From assembly GCF_009797935.1 (NCBI RefSeq), contig NZ_VOLC01000002.1, positions 434,001-498,000 on the forward strand: a stretch of DNA of 64,000 nt. The letters are read 5' to 3'. A program made the translations under genes and the position numbers. This stretch comes from Lunatibacter salilacus (GTDB lineage: Bacteria; Bacteroidota; Bacteroidia; Cytophagales; Cyclobacteriaceae). Positions 23,871 through 32,513 of the stretch are shown one piece after another. The notes beneath the pieces are model-generated. The model was given only the letters and a program-made list of their open reading frames with translations. It was not told the origin of the DNA and ran no database searches. Numbering within the stretch: position 1 is the first letter of the stretch; each line of letters opens with the position of its first letter.

Positions 23871-25448
23871 TTAATTTGCCGATGCAGTCGAACTTCCAAC
23901 AGCATCCCACCAAACAGGTGTATCCAAGTTGTCGGGACCCTGCCGTTGAACCGCAGCCTGAATATTGGCATTATTTACTGAAAATTCAGCATCCGGATAG
24001 GATAATCTTCGAATAAAATCTCCGCTAATATCCTTACCCGGGTATGGGTTTGGTGTCAGTGCAGGGTAGCCGGTCCTACGGAAATTGGCAAATCCTTCAT
24101 AAGCATTCAGGAAAGAAGCCACCCAATATTGTTCTCCGATCTCCTCCAAAGCATTACCCATATCCAGTGGATTTGCATTGATATAGGTTGTTATCGCATT
24201 TTCCGAAATTGCAGTAGTGGGCCCATACTCTTCCATCTGTTCCATATGGGCACGGATGCCCTGGGCATATAAGTTGGCAGCATTTCCGGTGGTCCATCCC
24301 CTTAAGGCAGCTTCCGCCAGAAGTAAAGAGGTCTGGGCAAAAGTCACGTGGAAAATGGGTGCGTCTCTTGCCGTCATACGTGTTCTGTCGACTTGGGAAA
24401 ACTCATAAAAACTGCGAAGTCCACGTTGAGTAACAACCGCTCCAATGGTCTGATTGTCAAAACCCATGGGGAAACCCATTTGATCTGATGGGTTTCTGGA
24501 TAAGGTTACTCCTGCGGCAGGATTTCCTGCCAAGGCATTATTTTGATCCGGTCCACTTCCTGCTCCGATAAATCGAACGGCTATTGAACCTAATCTGGGA
24601 TCATTATTGCTTTTTAGAAACTCTTCGAAAGGTGCTGCGAGATAATAATTGTTTGCCTCGGTGGCATTTAAGGTGTTTCCTATCTCATTGGTGTAATTAA
24701 AGTCATGATGAATTGCCATGTTGTCCTCATTTGATGTCATGACTCCTCCGGCCACCGCACGTTCAACCCATTCTCTTGCTCGGGTTGGATTCACCTTGCT
24801 GTGCCTCATTCCTGCCCGAAGCATTAATGAATACCCTAATTTCTTCCATTTGTCAACATTCCCTCCATAAAATATGTCACCATTTTCTGCCCTTGCAGCA
24901 GTACTCAATGCCGCAGTCGCCTGCTGTAACTCATTCAATATATCCAGATAAATATCCTCCTGCCGATCGTATACCGGATCAATCTTTCCCTCCAAATAAC
25001 CCAAACTGGCCTCAAAATAAGGGACATCCCCAAAGGTATCTGTCAGGATCATAGCCGCCATGGAATGTAGAATCCGAGCCATTTGGTACAAATTATTCCT
25101 ATCAGGATTGTCCCGGGTAAACCGCTTTACATCGGTAGTATGCTTGAGTACATCACGGTAATATTTGTTCCAGGTGCCTATAGAAAATGCCCTGTTCAGT
25201 TGATTGAAATTGCCACCTGCGAGTACTCCGCCGTTTGGAGACACAATTTGCTGTACAATAGCAGATTCATAATTCAGCGTGGTACTTGAAATCGTGGAAA
25301 ATAAGGCCGCCCTATTCATCAGGTAAACGGGGTCCAACGCCGTAGGCTGGACGGGGTTGATATTCATTTCATCAAAGCCTTCGTCACAGCTTGTCATGGG
25401 AACTAACAACGAACAGCATAAGCAGACATATAAGAAAATCCTTTTCAT
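23871..25448 (-). CDS. SusD/RagB-family surface glycan-binding lipoprotein (PUL 1)
   Basis: I take the ATG at 25448, giving 525 residues starting MKRIFLYVCLCCSLLVPMTS followed by C21. This is a lipoprotein signal whose CDEGFDEMN continuation suits surface export. An in-frame ATG 45 bp upstream would only add a polar leader. The body is of the SusD-like (SusD-like_2) type, with TPR-like helices (MARILHSMAAMILTDTFGDV), VDKWKKLGYSLMLRAGMRH and a C-terminal YEGFANFRRTGYP. It lies 50 bp after susC and would form the lid of the outer-membrane SusC transporter, capturing the oligosaccharide or sugar acid processed by the exported dehydratases downstream. Confidence 0.9.
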   Translation of the reverse strand: MKRIFLYVCLCCSLLVPMTSCDEGFDEMNINPVQPTALDPVYLMNRAALFSTISSTTLNYESAIVQQIVSPNGGVLAGGNFNQLNRAFSIGTWNKYYRDVLKHTTDVKRFTRDNPDRNNLYQMARILHSMAAMILTDTFGDVPYFEASLGYLEGKIDPVYDRQEDIYLDILNELQQATAALSTAARAENGDIFYGGNVDKWKKLGYSLMLRAGMRHSKVNPTRAREWVERAVAGGVMTSNEDNMAIHHDFNYTNEIGNTLNATEANNYYLAAPFEEFLKSNNDPRLGSIAVRFIGAGSGPDQNNALAGNPAAGVTLSRNPSDQMGFPMGFDNQTIGAVVTQRGLRSFYEFSQVDRTRMTARDAPIFHVTFAQTSLLLAEAALRGWTTGNAANLYAQGIRAHMEQMEEYGPTTAISENAITTYINANPLDMGNALEEIGEQYWVASFLNAYEGFANFRRTGYPALTPNPYPGKDISGDFIRRLSYPDAEFSVNNANIQAAVQRQGPDNLDTPVWWDAVGSSTASAN

Positions 25449-25498
25449 CGGTTCTGGGTTTTTATTCGATAACTTTTTACCTAAATTTTTCATTTTCT

Positions 25499-28400
25499 TT
25501 AAAATTTAAAGTTTAGGTTAAAACCAATACTTCTTGTAACGGGTAAACCGTGCGCTTCCAACCCCATTAAATTGTCAGAAGTGAATCCAAATTCCTCAGG
25601 ATGGATATTGGGCACCCATTTTTTAATTACCAATACATTATTACCTACTATATTGGCTCTCAATCCTTTTATGAAGAAATTAGCAGGCAAATGGGGAGTG
25701 AAATTGTATCCAATGGTTACTTGTCTCAAATTCCAAAATCCGGCATTGTATACAAACTCCTCCACCATATTGGCAGATCTCACCGTTTCGTAGAATGTCT
25801 GCACTTCGGTTTGCACATCATTGAGAACATAATTGGGGTTTTCATTGGTGCCGATGTTTTTGACCCCTTCTCCGATGACAAACCCCTGCTCCCTTCCTTC
25901 TAGCGTACCTTTATGGAGCCCATGTCGCCACGCATTGAAATTCGTTCCGGACAACATTTTGTGACCCAGTTTGAAATCAATTAGTGTAGAAAACGACAGA
26001 TTGTTATAATGGAATGTATTCATAAACCCACCTACCCAAATAGGTATGGCGGACCCAAAAGGAATCTGTAAATTTGTCCGAAGAGGTCTACCGTTATTGG
26101 CATCATATACAATATTACCCTGTGGATCTCTCCGATATCCGAATCCGTAAATTTGTCCCATAGGCATACCTACAACCTGCCTAAGTTCTCCGCCATATAC
26201 AGCTGCTCCCACTGTAATGACACTATCGCCCTCTGTCAATCCCAGTTTCAAAGTCCTTGTTTGGTTCCATGCGGCATTAATACTGGTTTCCCACATGAAT
26301 TTTTCTGTTTGAATAGGTACCCCTGACAAAAGCACCTCTACGCCTTGATTGCTGCTTTCTCCTACGTTTATCAATTGAGTCAGGTAGCCGGATGCATCAG
26401 ACACCTGAGCTCCCAATATTTGGTCACTTGTGACTTTATTGTAATAGGTAAGATCCAATCCTATGCGGTTGTCAAAGAATTTCATTTCCAATCCAGTTTC
26501 CCATTCCGATACCCTCATGGGTCTTAAATTGGCATTGGGTACGGTAGAAGCATTTATTACACCAACAGGCTGTAACTGACCGGCTGGATTAGGGAACTGG
26601 TTATTTTCTACCCTGTAAAACAAGTTATCAGCATAAGGACTTACGTCTGTGTCGCTTCCCACTTCGGCATAACCAGCACGTATTTTACCAAAAGAAATCC
26701 ATTCAGGAAAATTTTCCCAAGGTTGCGAAAACACAAAACTACCCGTCACAGCCGGATACAAAATACTTCTGTTGGCCGGAGAAAGCGTGGAAAACCAATC
26801 GTTTCTTACTGTTCCGTTCAGGAATAAAAAGTCCCGGTACGAAAGCTCCAACATCCCGTAAAGGGAATTTACCTGTCGCTCAGAGATCTCATAGATGGGG
26901 TCCTTAATCCTACCGTTCATGACCGTGTACAAATCCCGGACGACGAAGTCATTTACCAGCACATTATTTCTGTCCATTCTTCGATACATCTGATTACCTC
27001 CCAGAGTGAGGCTCGTTCCGAAATCCCCGAATTTTTTATTGGCGCCTATTAGAAAGTCCGTATTGACTTCCCTAAACCTCCGGTTGTCCTGTACATAATC
27101 TCCGTTCACAAACCCGACGGGGGCATTTGGCAGGGATGCAGTCCCGGTTGGGAAATTGTAATCCTGGTCCCTGGCGTAAAAATCTTGGCCAAGTCTACCT
27201 TGTATAAACAACCAATCAGCTATATTGTACCTGGCGGTGATATTGCCGAACATTCTGTCCCTCCTTACATTATCAAACTTTTCATAGGTTGCCCAATATG
27301 GATTGGTACGGTTTCTAAATCTGGAATAAACAAATTCATTTCCAGCGGCATCCGCCATTTTCTCCTGCATCAATGACAGCGGCATGGAATTGGCCAGTGT
27401 ATTTAAAACAGTTGGCGTACTCATGTCCTGCTCCGCTATCTGCGGTGGGTTTTTGATATCTTCCAGGGAATAATTCATATTTCCAGAAACGACCAACTTT
27501 TTGGCAATCTCCTGAGTAAAACCTAGATTGAAGGTTTTTCTGTTGTAGCCGGAATTTGGCACAATACTCTGGTTATCCAAGTTGGACACAGACAGGCTAA
27601 AGCCACCAAATTCGCCCCCAGAAGAAACGGTAACCGTATTGGTAAAGGTGTGTCCTGTACGGTAAAAGGTACTGATGTGGCTGGGTTGGGGCACATAGGG
27701 AATCTCAACGCCGTCAAAAAGCACTTGGGTCATGCCTTGCTGAAACCGCTCTCCAAAGCTCCATACTCCGGAAGTCGGGTTGGCAGATGTGGGACGAATA
27801 CCATTCTCTCCCTGACCATATTCATATTGCCAATCGGTGAAATCCATTGGACTGTCGGAGGTATAGTTGGTATTAAATTCCACTCCAATTCCTTGGCCTT
27901 TGTTGCGCTGTTTGGTGGTAATCATAATGACCCCGTCTTTGGCACGGGCACCATACAGGGCAGATGCAGCCGCACCTCGAAGAACCGTCATGGTCTCAAT
28001 ATCATCCGGGTTTATACTGGTCAAGCCATCGCCACCATCCGAAACCCTTGTCCTGCCACGATCTGTGTTGGAAGCATCTGAACCCCTATTGCCTGGATTG
28101 GCACCGAAGTTAGTATTATCAACCGGCACACCATTGATGACGATTAAAGGTTGGTTTTGTCCACCAAAAGACGATTGACCCCGAATTCGGATTTTACTTG
28201 TTCCAGCAGGGCCGGAACCTAAACTGCTGATGTTTACTCCAGCCACTTTACCCTGAAGCGCATTCATGAAGTTGGGAGTCCGGTTGATTGTCATTTCTTC
28301 GGATGACACTGAGGTTGTTGCATATCCCAGGCTTTTGGCTTCACGCTCTATACCCAGCGCAGTTACCACTACCTCTTCCAATGCGGCTACATCCTCCACC

Positions 28401-29017
28401 AAGATAATGTCAATTACTGTCCGTGTACCAACTTGGATGCGCTGTGCAGCATATCCAATATAGGACACCACAAGAGTAGCATTATCAGGCACACTGAGCG
28501 AATAATTACCATCAATGTCGGTGATGGTACCTGTCGTTGTTCCAGCGATAGACACTGCGGCGCCGGGGATAGGTTCTCCACTTTGGTTGGTAACCTTTCC
28601 CCGCACATCTACAAACTCCTCATCCACGTCAATTTCCAAGGGAATCAGATTTTCAGCTAGAGATTTGACACTAACCGTATTGTTAAGCTGTTTAAAATGT
28701 AGCTGCCTCTGAGTTCCTAAGTCTTTCAAAATATCCGCTACGCTTCCCCGTGTTTTATTCAAGTAAATAGCTGTATCGTCATTAGTACTATTGTCGGTGA
28801 AAAAAAAGCTGAATGTTGTCTTTTTTTCGATTTCAGTCAGGATACTTTCCAAGCTTCCTGATCGGGTGGCAAGTTTGACCATGACATCCTCCACGCTCTT
28901 CACCTTGGCATCTATACCAAAGGATGAAAGTGGTAATGAGGTTAGCATCCCGAGCATAAAAAAGATCGAGAAGCATTTTGTAACCCACGTATTGTGATTT
29001 AATAAACTGTGTTTCAT
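25499..29017 (-). CDS. SusC/RagA-family TonB-dependent transporter with STN domain (PUL 1)
   Basis: The protein has 1172 residues. Signal peptide (about 1-35), then an STN signalling domain (about 46-112), a carboxypeptidase-regulatory-like domain beginning DVRGKVTNQSGEPIPGAAVS (137-156) and ending VVSYIGYAAQ, the TonB box/plug start LEEVVVTALGIERE (about 213-226), and a C-terminal beta barrel ending SIGFNLNFKF with terminal phenylalanine. STN domains normally contact a FecR-type anti-sigma factor. No FecR gene is adjacent, and the sigma gene just upstream is only a fragment, so regulatory input may be lost or act in trans. It imports the locus substrate together with SusD. Confidence 0.92.
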   Translation of the reverse strand: MKHSLLNHNTWVTKCFSIFFMLGMLTSLPLSSFGIDAKVKSVEDVMVKLATRSGSLESILTEIEKKTTFSFFFTDNSTNDDTAIYLNKTRGSVADILKDLGTQRQLHFKQLNNTVSVKSLAENLIPLEIDVDEEFVDVRGKVTNQSGEPIPGAAVSIAGTTTGTITDIDGNYSLSVPDNATLVVSYIGYAAQRIQVGTRTVIDIILVEDVAALEEVVVTALGIEREAKSLGYATTSVSSEEMTINRTPNFMNALQGKVAGVNISSLGSGPAGTSKIRIRGQSSFGGQNQPLIVINGVPVDNTNFGANPGNRGSDASNTDRGRTRVSDGGDGLTSINPDDIETMTVLRGAAASALYGARAKDGVIMITTKQRNKGQGIGVEFNTNYTSDSPMDFTDWQYEYGQGENGIRPTSANPTSGVWSFGERFQQGMTQVLFDGVEIPYVPQPSHISTFYRTGHTFTNTVTVSSGGEFGGFSLSVSNLDNQSIVPNSGYNRKTFNLGFTQEIAKKLVVSGNMNYSLEDIKNPPQIAEQDMSTPTVLNTLANSMPLSLMQEKMADAAGNEFVYSRFRNRTNPYWATYEKFDNVRRDRMFGNITARYNIADWLFIQGRLGQDFYARDQDYNFPTGTASLPNAPVGFVNGDYVQDNRRFREVNTDFLIGANKKFGDFGTSLTLGGNQMYRRMDRNNVLVNDFVVRDLYTVMNGRIKDPIYEISERQVNSLYGMLELSYRDFLFLNGTVRNDWFSTLSPANRSILYPAVTGSFVFSQPWENFPEWISFGKIRAGYAEVGSDTDVSPYADNLFYRVENNQFPNPAGQLQPVGVINASTVPNANLRPMRVSEWETGLEMKFFDNRIGLDLTYYNKVTSDQILGAQVSDASGYLTQLINVGESSNQGVEVLLSGVPIQTEKFMWETSINAAWNQTRTLKLGLTEGDSVITVGAAVYGGELRQVVGMPMGQIYGFGYRRDPQGNIVYDANNGRPLRTNLQIPFGSAIPIWVGGFMNTFHYNNLSFSTLIDFKLGHKMLSGTNFNAWRHGLHKGTLEGREQGFVIGEGVKNIGTNENPNYVLNDVQTEVQTFYETVRSANMVEEFVYNAGFWNLRQVTIGYNFTPHLPANFFIKGLRANIVGNNVLVIKKWVPNIHPEEFGFTSDNLMGLEAHGLPVTRSIGFNLNFKF

Positions 29018-29065
29018 TTTTTGGGATTGTTAATTGTGATTGAAATTAATTGAAGTCGCTACAAA

Positions 29066-29389
29066 TCAATTGTAACCAGGAGGTGGCATAGATGGGTGAT
29101 TTGCTAATATGGGTCCCAACATAATTGGAGCCAAATGAGCCTGAGGGGATTCGTCCTTGAGCTGTTCCTTTTTTTTTATTATTTTGAAAAATTGCTGCTG
29201 AACCATTTCTTCGGCGGCGGCATCGGGTAGAAACATCCGACGGTCTGCTACATAAATTTTTCTCCCGAATTGGTGAAAAAGTGAGCTAATTGCATTTTCA
29301 TCTCCATTCCTCAGGGGAATGACCATTAGTGGAATATCAATCGAAGCTATAGGGTTCATAGGGTTGAATTTTACAAAATTCAATACCAA
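29066..29389 (-). pseudogene. Region-2 fragment of an ECF sigma factor
   Basis: The 107-residue frame contains IPLRNGDENAISSLFHQFGR and FLPDAAAEEMVQQQFFKIIK, then KEQLKDESPQAHL. Aligned by eye, this matches region 1.2-2 of the intact ECF sigma at 62455 (LHNGDKKAFDILYERYWKR, CEDIVQEVFVRLWER, ELESYL). After that the frame runs into unrelated sequence (APIMLGPILANHPSMPPPGYN), and region 4, the DNA-binding helix-turn-helix, is missing. The frame opens 5' with non-family residues. It sits 49 bp upstream of susC where the regulator of such loci usually lies, so it is probably a decayed sigma gene. Confidence 0.7.
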
Positions 29390-29561
29390 TTAAAAAAATA
29401 TTCTTGGAATTACCAATTTTCTGCAAATCTAAATTTCAGAAACTAGTTGGGAATCATTATAAATCCTTCATAATATCCCAATTAACAGTAATAAAATTTG
29501 AATATTCCGCACCAAAAATTTCATGAATGACCTGCGTAAAACAAAAGGGGTTAAAGCAAAA

Positions 29562-29593
29562 AAAAGAGAATGCCGGGAGAGGCATTCTCTTTT
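29562..29593 (-). terminator. Strong hairpin terminator
   Basis: The arms AAAAGAGAATGCC (29562-29574) and GGCATTCTCTTTT (29581-29593) are perfectly complementary with a 6-base loop. The stem ends in A- and T-rich tracts on both sides, so it can work in either direction. It isolates enolase A from the sigma fragment and susC. Confidence 0.8.
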
Positions 29594-29663
29594 AAAATTT
29601 AGAATTTTACTTATACCTAAAATCCGCAGTATTTTCTTTTAACCAGATGATCCGATAGAAGAA

Positions 29664-29730
29664 AAACCTTCCAAGTTTCATCAATCTAATTTGAACAACT
29701 AGCTAATTATCAATAAAACCTGGAAGGTTT
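29664..29730 (-). terminator. Long-loop inverted repeat after enolase A
   Basis: The arms AAACCTTCCAAGTTT (29664-29678) and AAACCTGGAAGGTTT (29716-29730) pair at 14 of 15 positions with a 37-base loop. It begins 18 bp after the enolase A stop on the minus strand and precedes the hairpin at 29562, giving a tandem terminator. Confidence 0.55.
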
Positions 29731-29748
29731 GCGCATTTAAGATTATAA

Positions 29749-31212
29749 TTAACTCCAAGTACGGTCCCAAGATTTTACCTCGTTCCATTCTTCGGTGGGT
29801 GCGAAAAACTCTTCTCCGGGCCTAAGTCTGCGTTTCACCTCTTCTTCGTTAAGTTCCACTCCAATTCCCGGTTTCTCAGGGACAGTCACATAGCCGTCCT
29901 TCACCAATGGCTTGTCCAGACCGGTAATCAGATCTTCCCACCATGGATTATCTACCGAATGGTGCTCCAAGCCAATAAAATTATACGTAGCAGCAATGGC
30001 ATGTACCGTTCCCATAAAAGTAACTGGGGAAGCCGCATGGTGAACCGCCATTCCTATTTCAAATTCTTCCGCATAGTCCCCGATTTTTTTCGTCTGCAGG
30101 TAACCTCCCGCGCTTCCCGGATCAGGATGGACAATATCTACCGCCCTGTTTTCAATCAGGTCTTTGAAGTTCCTTTTGTGATAGGTATCTTCTCCGGTCA
30201 GTGTGGGGGTGGTGATGGATTCTGTGATCCGCTTCCATTGTTCGGTATTCTGCCAAGGAATCAGATCCTCCAACCATGCGATGTTGTACGGTTCGAAGGC
30301 GCGGGCAAGCTTTATCATTTCATTATAGCCCATATGGCCGAAATGGTCAATCGCCAACGGTATTTCATACCCTACTTTTGCTCTGGCTTTGGCTGCAAAT
30401 TCCACCATTCGCTCGAGGCCTTTCTGAGTAATCTGTATATTGGTAAATTGATGCCGAGTTTGGGTATGGCTCATTACGTCCTGATCGGTCCAGCCACGCA
30501 GCGGCATCCAAGGCTCTTTGTTGGTTAATGTATCATCTATGTCCTTTATCAGCCCAATGCCGATATCCATTTTCAGCATAGTAAATCCCTGGTCAACCCG
30601 TTCTTTCATTTTCTCGGCAAAAAGGTCCGGGTCAGTTACAGTGGGGGTATCTACATAGATGCGGACTTTATCCCTAAACTTACCGCCCAACAGCATATAA
30701 AGGGGTACTCCATAGGCTTTGCCCGCTAAGTCCCAAAGGGCCATTTCCACTCCAGAAACACCCCCACCTTGTCGGCCGTGACCGCCAAACTGCTCAATTC
30801 TTTTGAAAATCTTCTCTACATTACAAGGATTCTCTCCCAAAATCCGACTTTTCAACATTAGCGCGTAGCGTTTATCCGCACCATCTCTTACATCTCCCAG
30901 GCCATAAATCCCTTGATTGGTATATATTTTCAACAGAGGAACGTTGCCATATTGGGCAATACGCATATCCGTAATTTTTAGCTCGGAGGGATTGGAAAGC
31001 CGATTTACCTTAGAAGTGGTATGGGCGAGGGTGTCTTCAATTGGAAGTGTCATCAACCCGCCTAAGCTTAACCCGCCCAAGGTCATTTTTTGCAGAAAAT
31101 CCCTTCTTGGGTTTCCGTTTCCAGATGTTTCAGCGTGGATTTGATGGTTCCCGGTTTTGATTTCATTTGTTGGTTCCTTGGGCTGTTGTAGATGACTGAT
31201 GTTTTTTTTCAT
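29749..31212 (-). CDS. Tat-exported enolase-superfamily sugar-acid dehydratase, paralog A
   Basis: The protein has 487 residues. A polar leader of about 35 residues precedes NPRRDFLQKMTLGGLSLGGL, a twin-arginine signal. The barrel shows MLKMDIGIG (K-x-D), AIDHFGHMG, WLEDLIPW and TGEDTY as metal ligands, and VHPDPGSAGG with AVHHAASP as the catalytic dyad. FIGLEHHSVDNPWWEDLITG is shared with paralogs B and D. Unlike them, it lies upstream of susC and is closed off by two terminators, so it forms its own transcription unit, divergent from the ZIP transporter. Its promoter must lie in 31213-31592. It may handle basal substrate or produce the inducer; that is speculation. Confidence 0.8.
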   Translation of the reverse strand: MKKNISHLQQPKEPTNEIKTGNHQIHAETSGNGNPRRDFLQKMTLGGLSLGGLMTLPIEDTLAHTTSKVNRLSNPSELKITDMRIAQYGNVPLLKIYTNQGIYGLGDVRDGADKRYALMLKSRILGENPCNVEKIFKRIEQFGGHGRQGGGVSGVEMALWDLAGKAYGVPLYMLLGGKFRDKVRIYVDTPTVTDPDLFAEKMKERVDQGFTMLKMDIGIGLIKDIDDTLTNKEPWMPLRGWTDQDVMSHTQTRHQFTNIQITQKGLERMVEFAAKARAKVGYEIPLAIDHFGHMGYNEMIKLARAFEPYNIAWLEDLIPWQNTEQWKRITESITTPTLTGEDTYHKRNFKDLIENRAVDIVHPDPGSAGGYLQTKKIGDYAEEFEIGMAVHHAASPVTFMGTVHAIAATYNFIGLEHHSVDNPWWEDLITGLDKPLVKDGYVTVPEKPGIGVELNEEEVKRRLRPGEEFFAPTEEWNEVKSWDRTWS

Positions 31213-31592
31213 AGGTTTGTTATTTTAATATCATTTCGTTTCAATTAAAACTTATTTCAGATTAATTGCTAATCTAATATAGAAATAGTATTCTTTAAAA
31301 TAAATTTTTGTTTAGGCTAATTACGGCCCTTTTACGGACTCAAACATAAAATACGAAAGACAACTTTCGATCAGTCGGTGAAATCAACTCATTCATTTTA
31401 AAATCAGACATAAAACCCATTTAATTTTATTGAATTGGAAGAAAAAAAGTGATAATATTACACAAAAATTAAAATCCATCTTAACCGAGTTTTTTATTAA
31501 AGAGTGTATATATGGATGTTGAATTTATCTCTCTATCAGCGTCAATGGTTCCCAGGCTGTCAGATCACACCATCCTGAATTTCTGATACGGT
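31213..31592. other. Divergent intergenic region
   Basis: These 380 bp separate the enolase A start (minus) from the ZIP transporter start (plus), so promoters for both should be here. The sequence is AT-rich. I see no strong palindrome, riboswitch-like fold or exact TAnnTTTG promoter that I would commit to. Confidence 0.6.
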
Positions 31593-32417
31593 ATGGACTA
31601 TAACAACCAAGTGCTTTTTGCATTCTTACTAACAACGTTAGCAGGACTTTCAACAGGTATAGGTGGGCTAGTGGCTTTTATCAAGTACGCCCAGAAGGAA
31701 AAATTTTTGGCGTTTAGCTTGGGACTTTCCGCAGGGGCTATGATTTACATTTCCTTTGTGGAATTAATCGTGGGTTCGTTGGATGATCTGAAAACATCCA
31801 ACGAAGCCGACATGGCTTACACCAAATTTGCGTTGCTTTTTCTGGGTGGTCTGTTGGCTTCAGGCCTTATTAGTAAACTAATAGGCATGGCCATGGAGGA
31901 TATTGGGATATTCCAAAGCAAACCTGAAATACAACCCCTGGGGACGGAAGAAATAAAAAAGAAAAAGAAACTCTACCGCACTGGGGTGGTGACTGCCGTT
32001 GCGCTTGCTATTCATAATTTACCGGAAGGATTGATAACTTTCCTTACCTCCATGCAGGACATTCGGCTGGGCATTGGAATTGCAGTAGCCATAGCAATTC
32101 ACAATATCCCCGAGGGACTAGCTGTCGCCATTCCGATATACCGGGCTACAAAGAATAAAACCAAGGCTTTTACAATCACCTTGCTTTCAGGGTTGTCGGA
32201 GCCATTTGGGGCTGCGATTGCCTATTTTGTTTTCTTCCGACAAGTAGAGCAGGAATACTTAGTTTTTGTCACCATCTTAGTTTCCAGCGTAATGGTATAT
32301 GTGGCTTTCTTCGAGCTCATCCCTTCCGCTATGGATATGGGATTCAAAAAACTGACAAGCTGGGGCATAATTACAGGGATGTCCATTATGGGAATCAGCT
32401 TGGTACTCCTAGGATAG
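31593..32417 (+). CDS. zupT: ZIP-family zinc transporter (ZupT type)
   Basis: This 274-residue inner-membrane protein has eight predicted helices. The two metal-site helices are obvious: AIHNLPEGLITFLTSMQD and AIAIHNIPEGLAVAIPIY, the HNxPEG signatures of the ZupT/GufA branch of ZIP transporters. The polar loop between helices 3 and 4 is lysine-rich rather than histidine-rich (EEIKKKKKLYRTG). Further support comes from SAGAMIYISFVEL near the start and YVAFFELIPSA near the end. It would import Zn2+ and possibly other divalent metals. It is transcribed alone: the next gene is 96 bp away after a poly-A run. No Zur-like operator is evident. Confidence 0.9.
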   Translation: MDYNNQVLFAFLLTTLAGLSTGIGGLVAFIKYAQKEKFLAFSLGLSAGAMIYISFVELIVGSLDDLKTSNEADMAYTKFALLFLGGLLASGLISKLIGMAMEDIGIFQSKPEIQPLGTEEIKKKKKLYRTGVVTAVALAIHNLPEGLITFLTSMQDIRLGIGIAVAIAIHNIPEGLAVAIPIYRATKNKTKAFTITLLSGLSEPFGAAIAYFVFFRQVEQEYLVFVTILVSSVMVYVAFFELIPSAMDMGFKKLTSWGIITGMSIMGISLVLLG

Positions 32418-32513
32418 CTTAACCCATTCCGCAGGCTCAGTCTATACCTTATGTAACAAAATCCAATTCCTCAACCAACAATAATCCTGACTCTCCCAAA
32501 AAAAAAAAACACT

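Noticed and set aside
27650-28178. Open frames of 143 and 103 codons antisense to susC
   Set aside because: Long antisense frames are common opposite SusC genes because of codon usage; nothing in them resembles a protein family.
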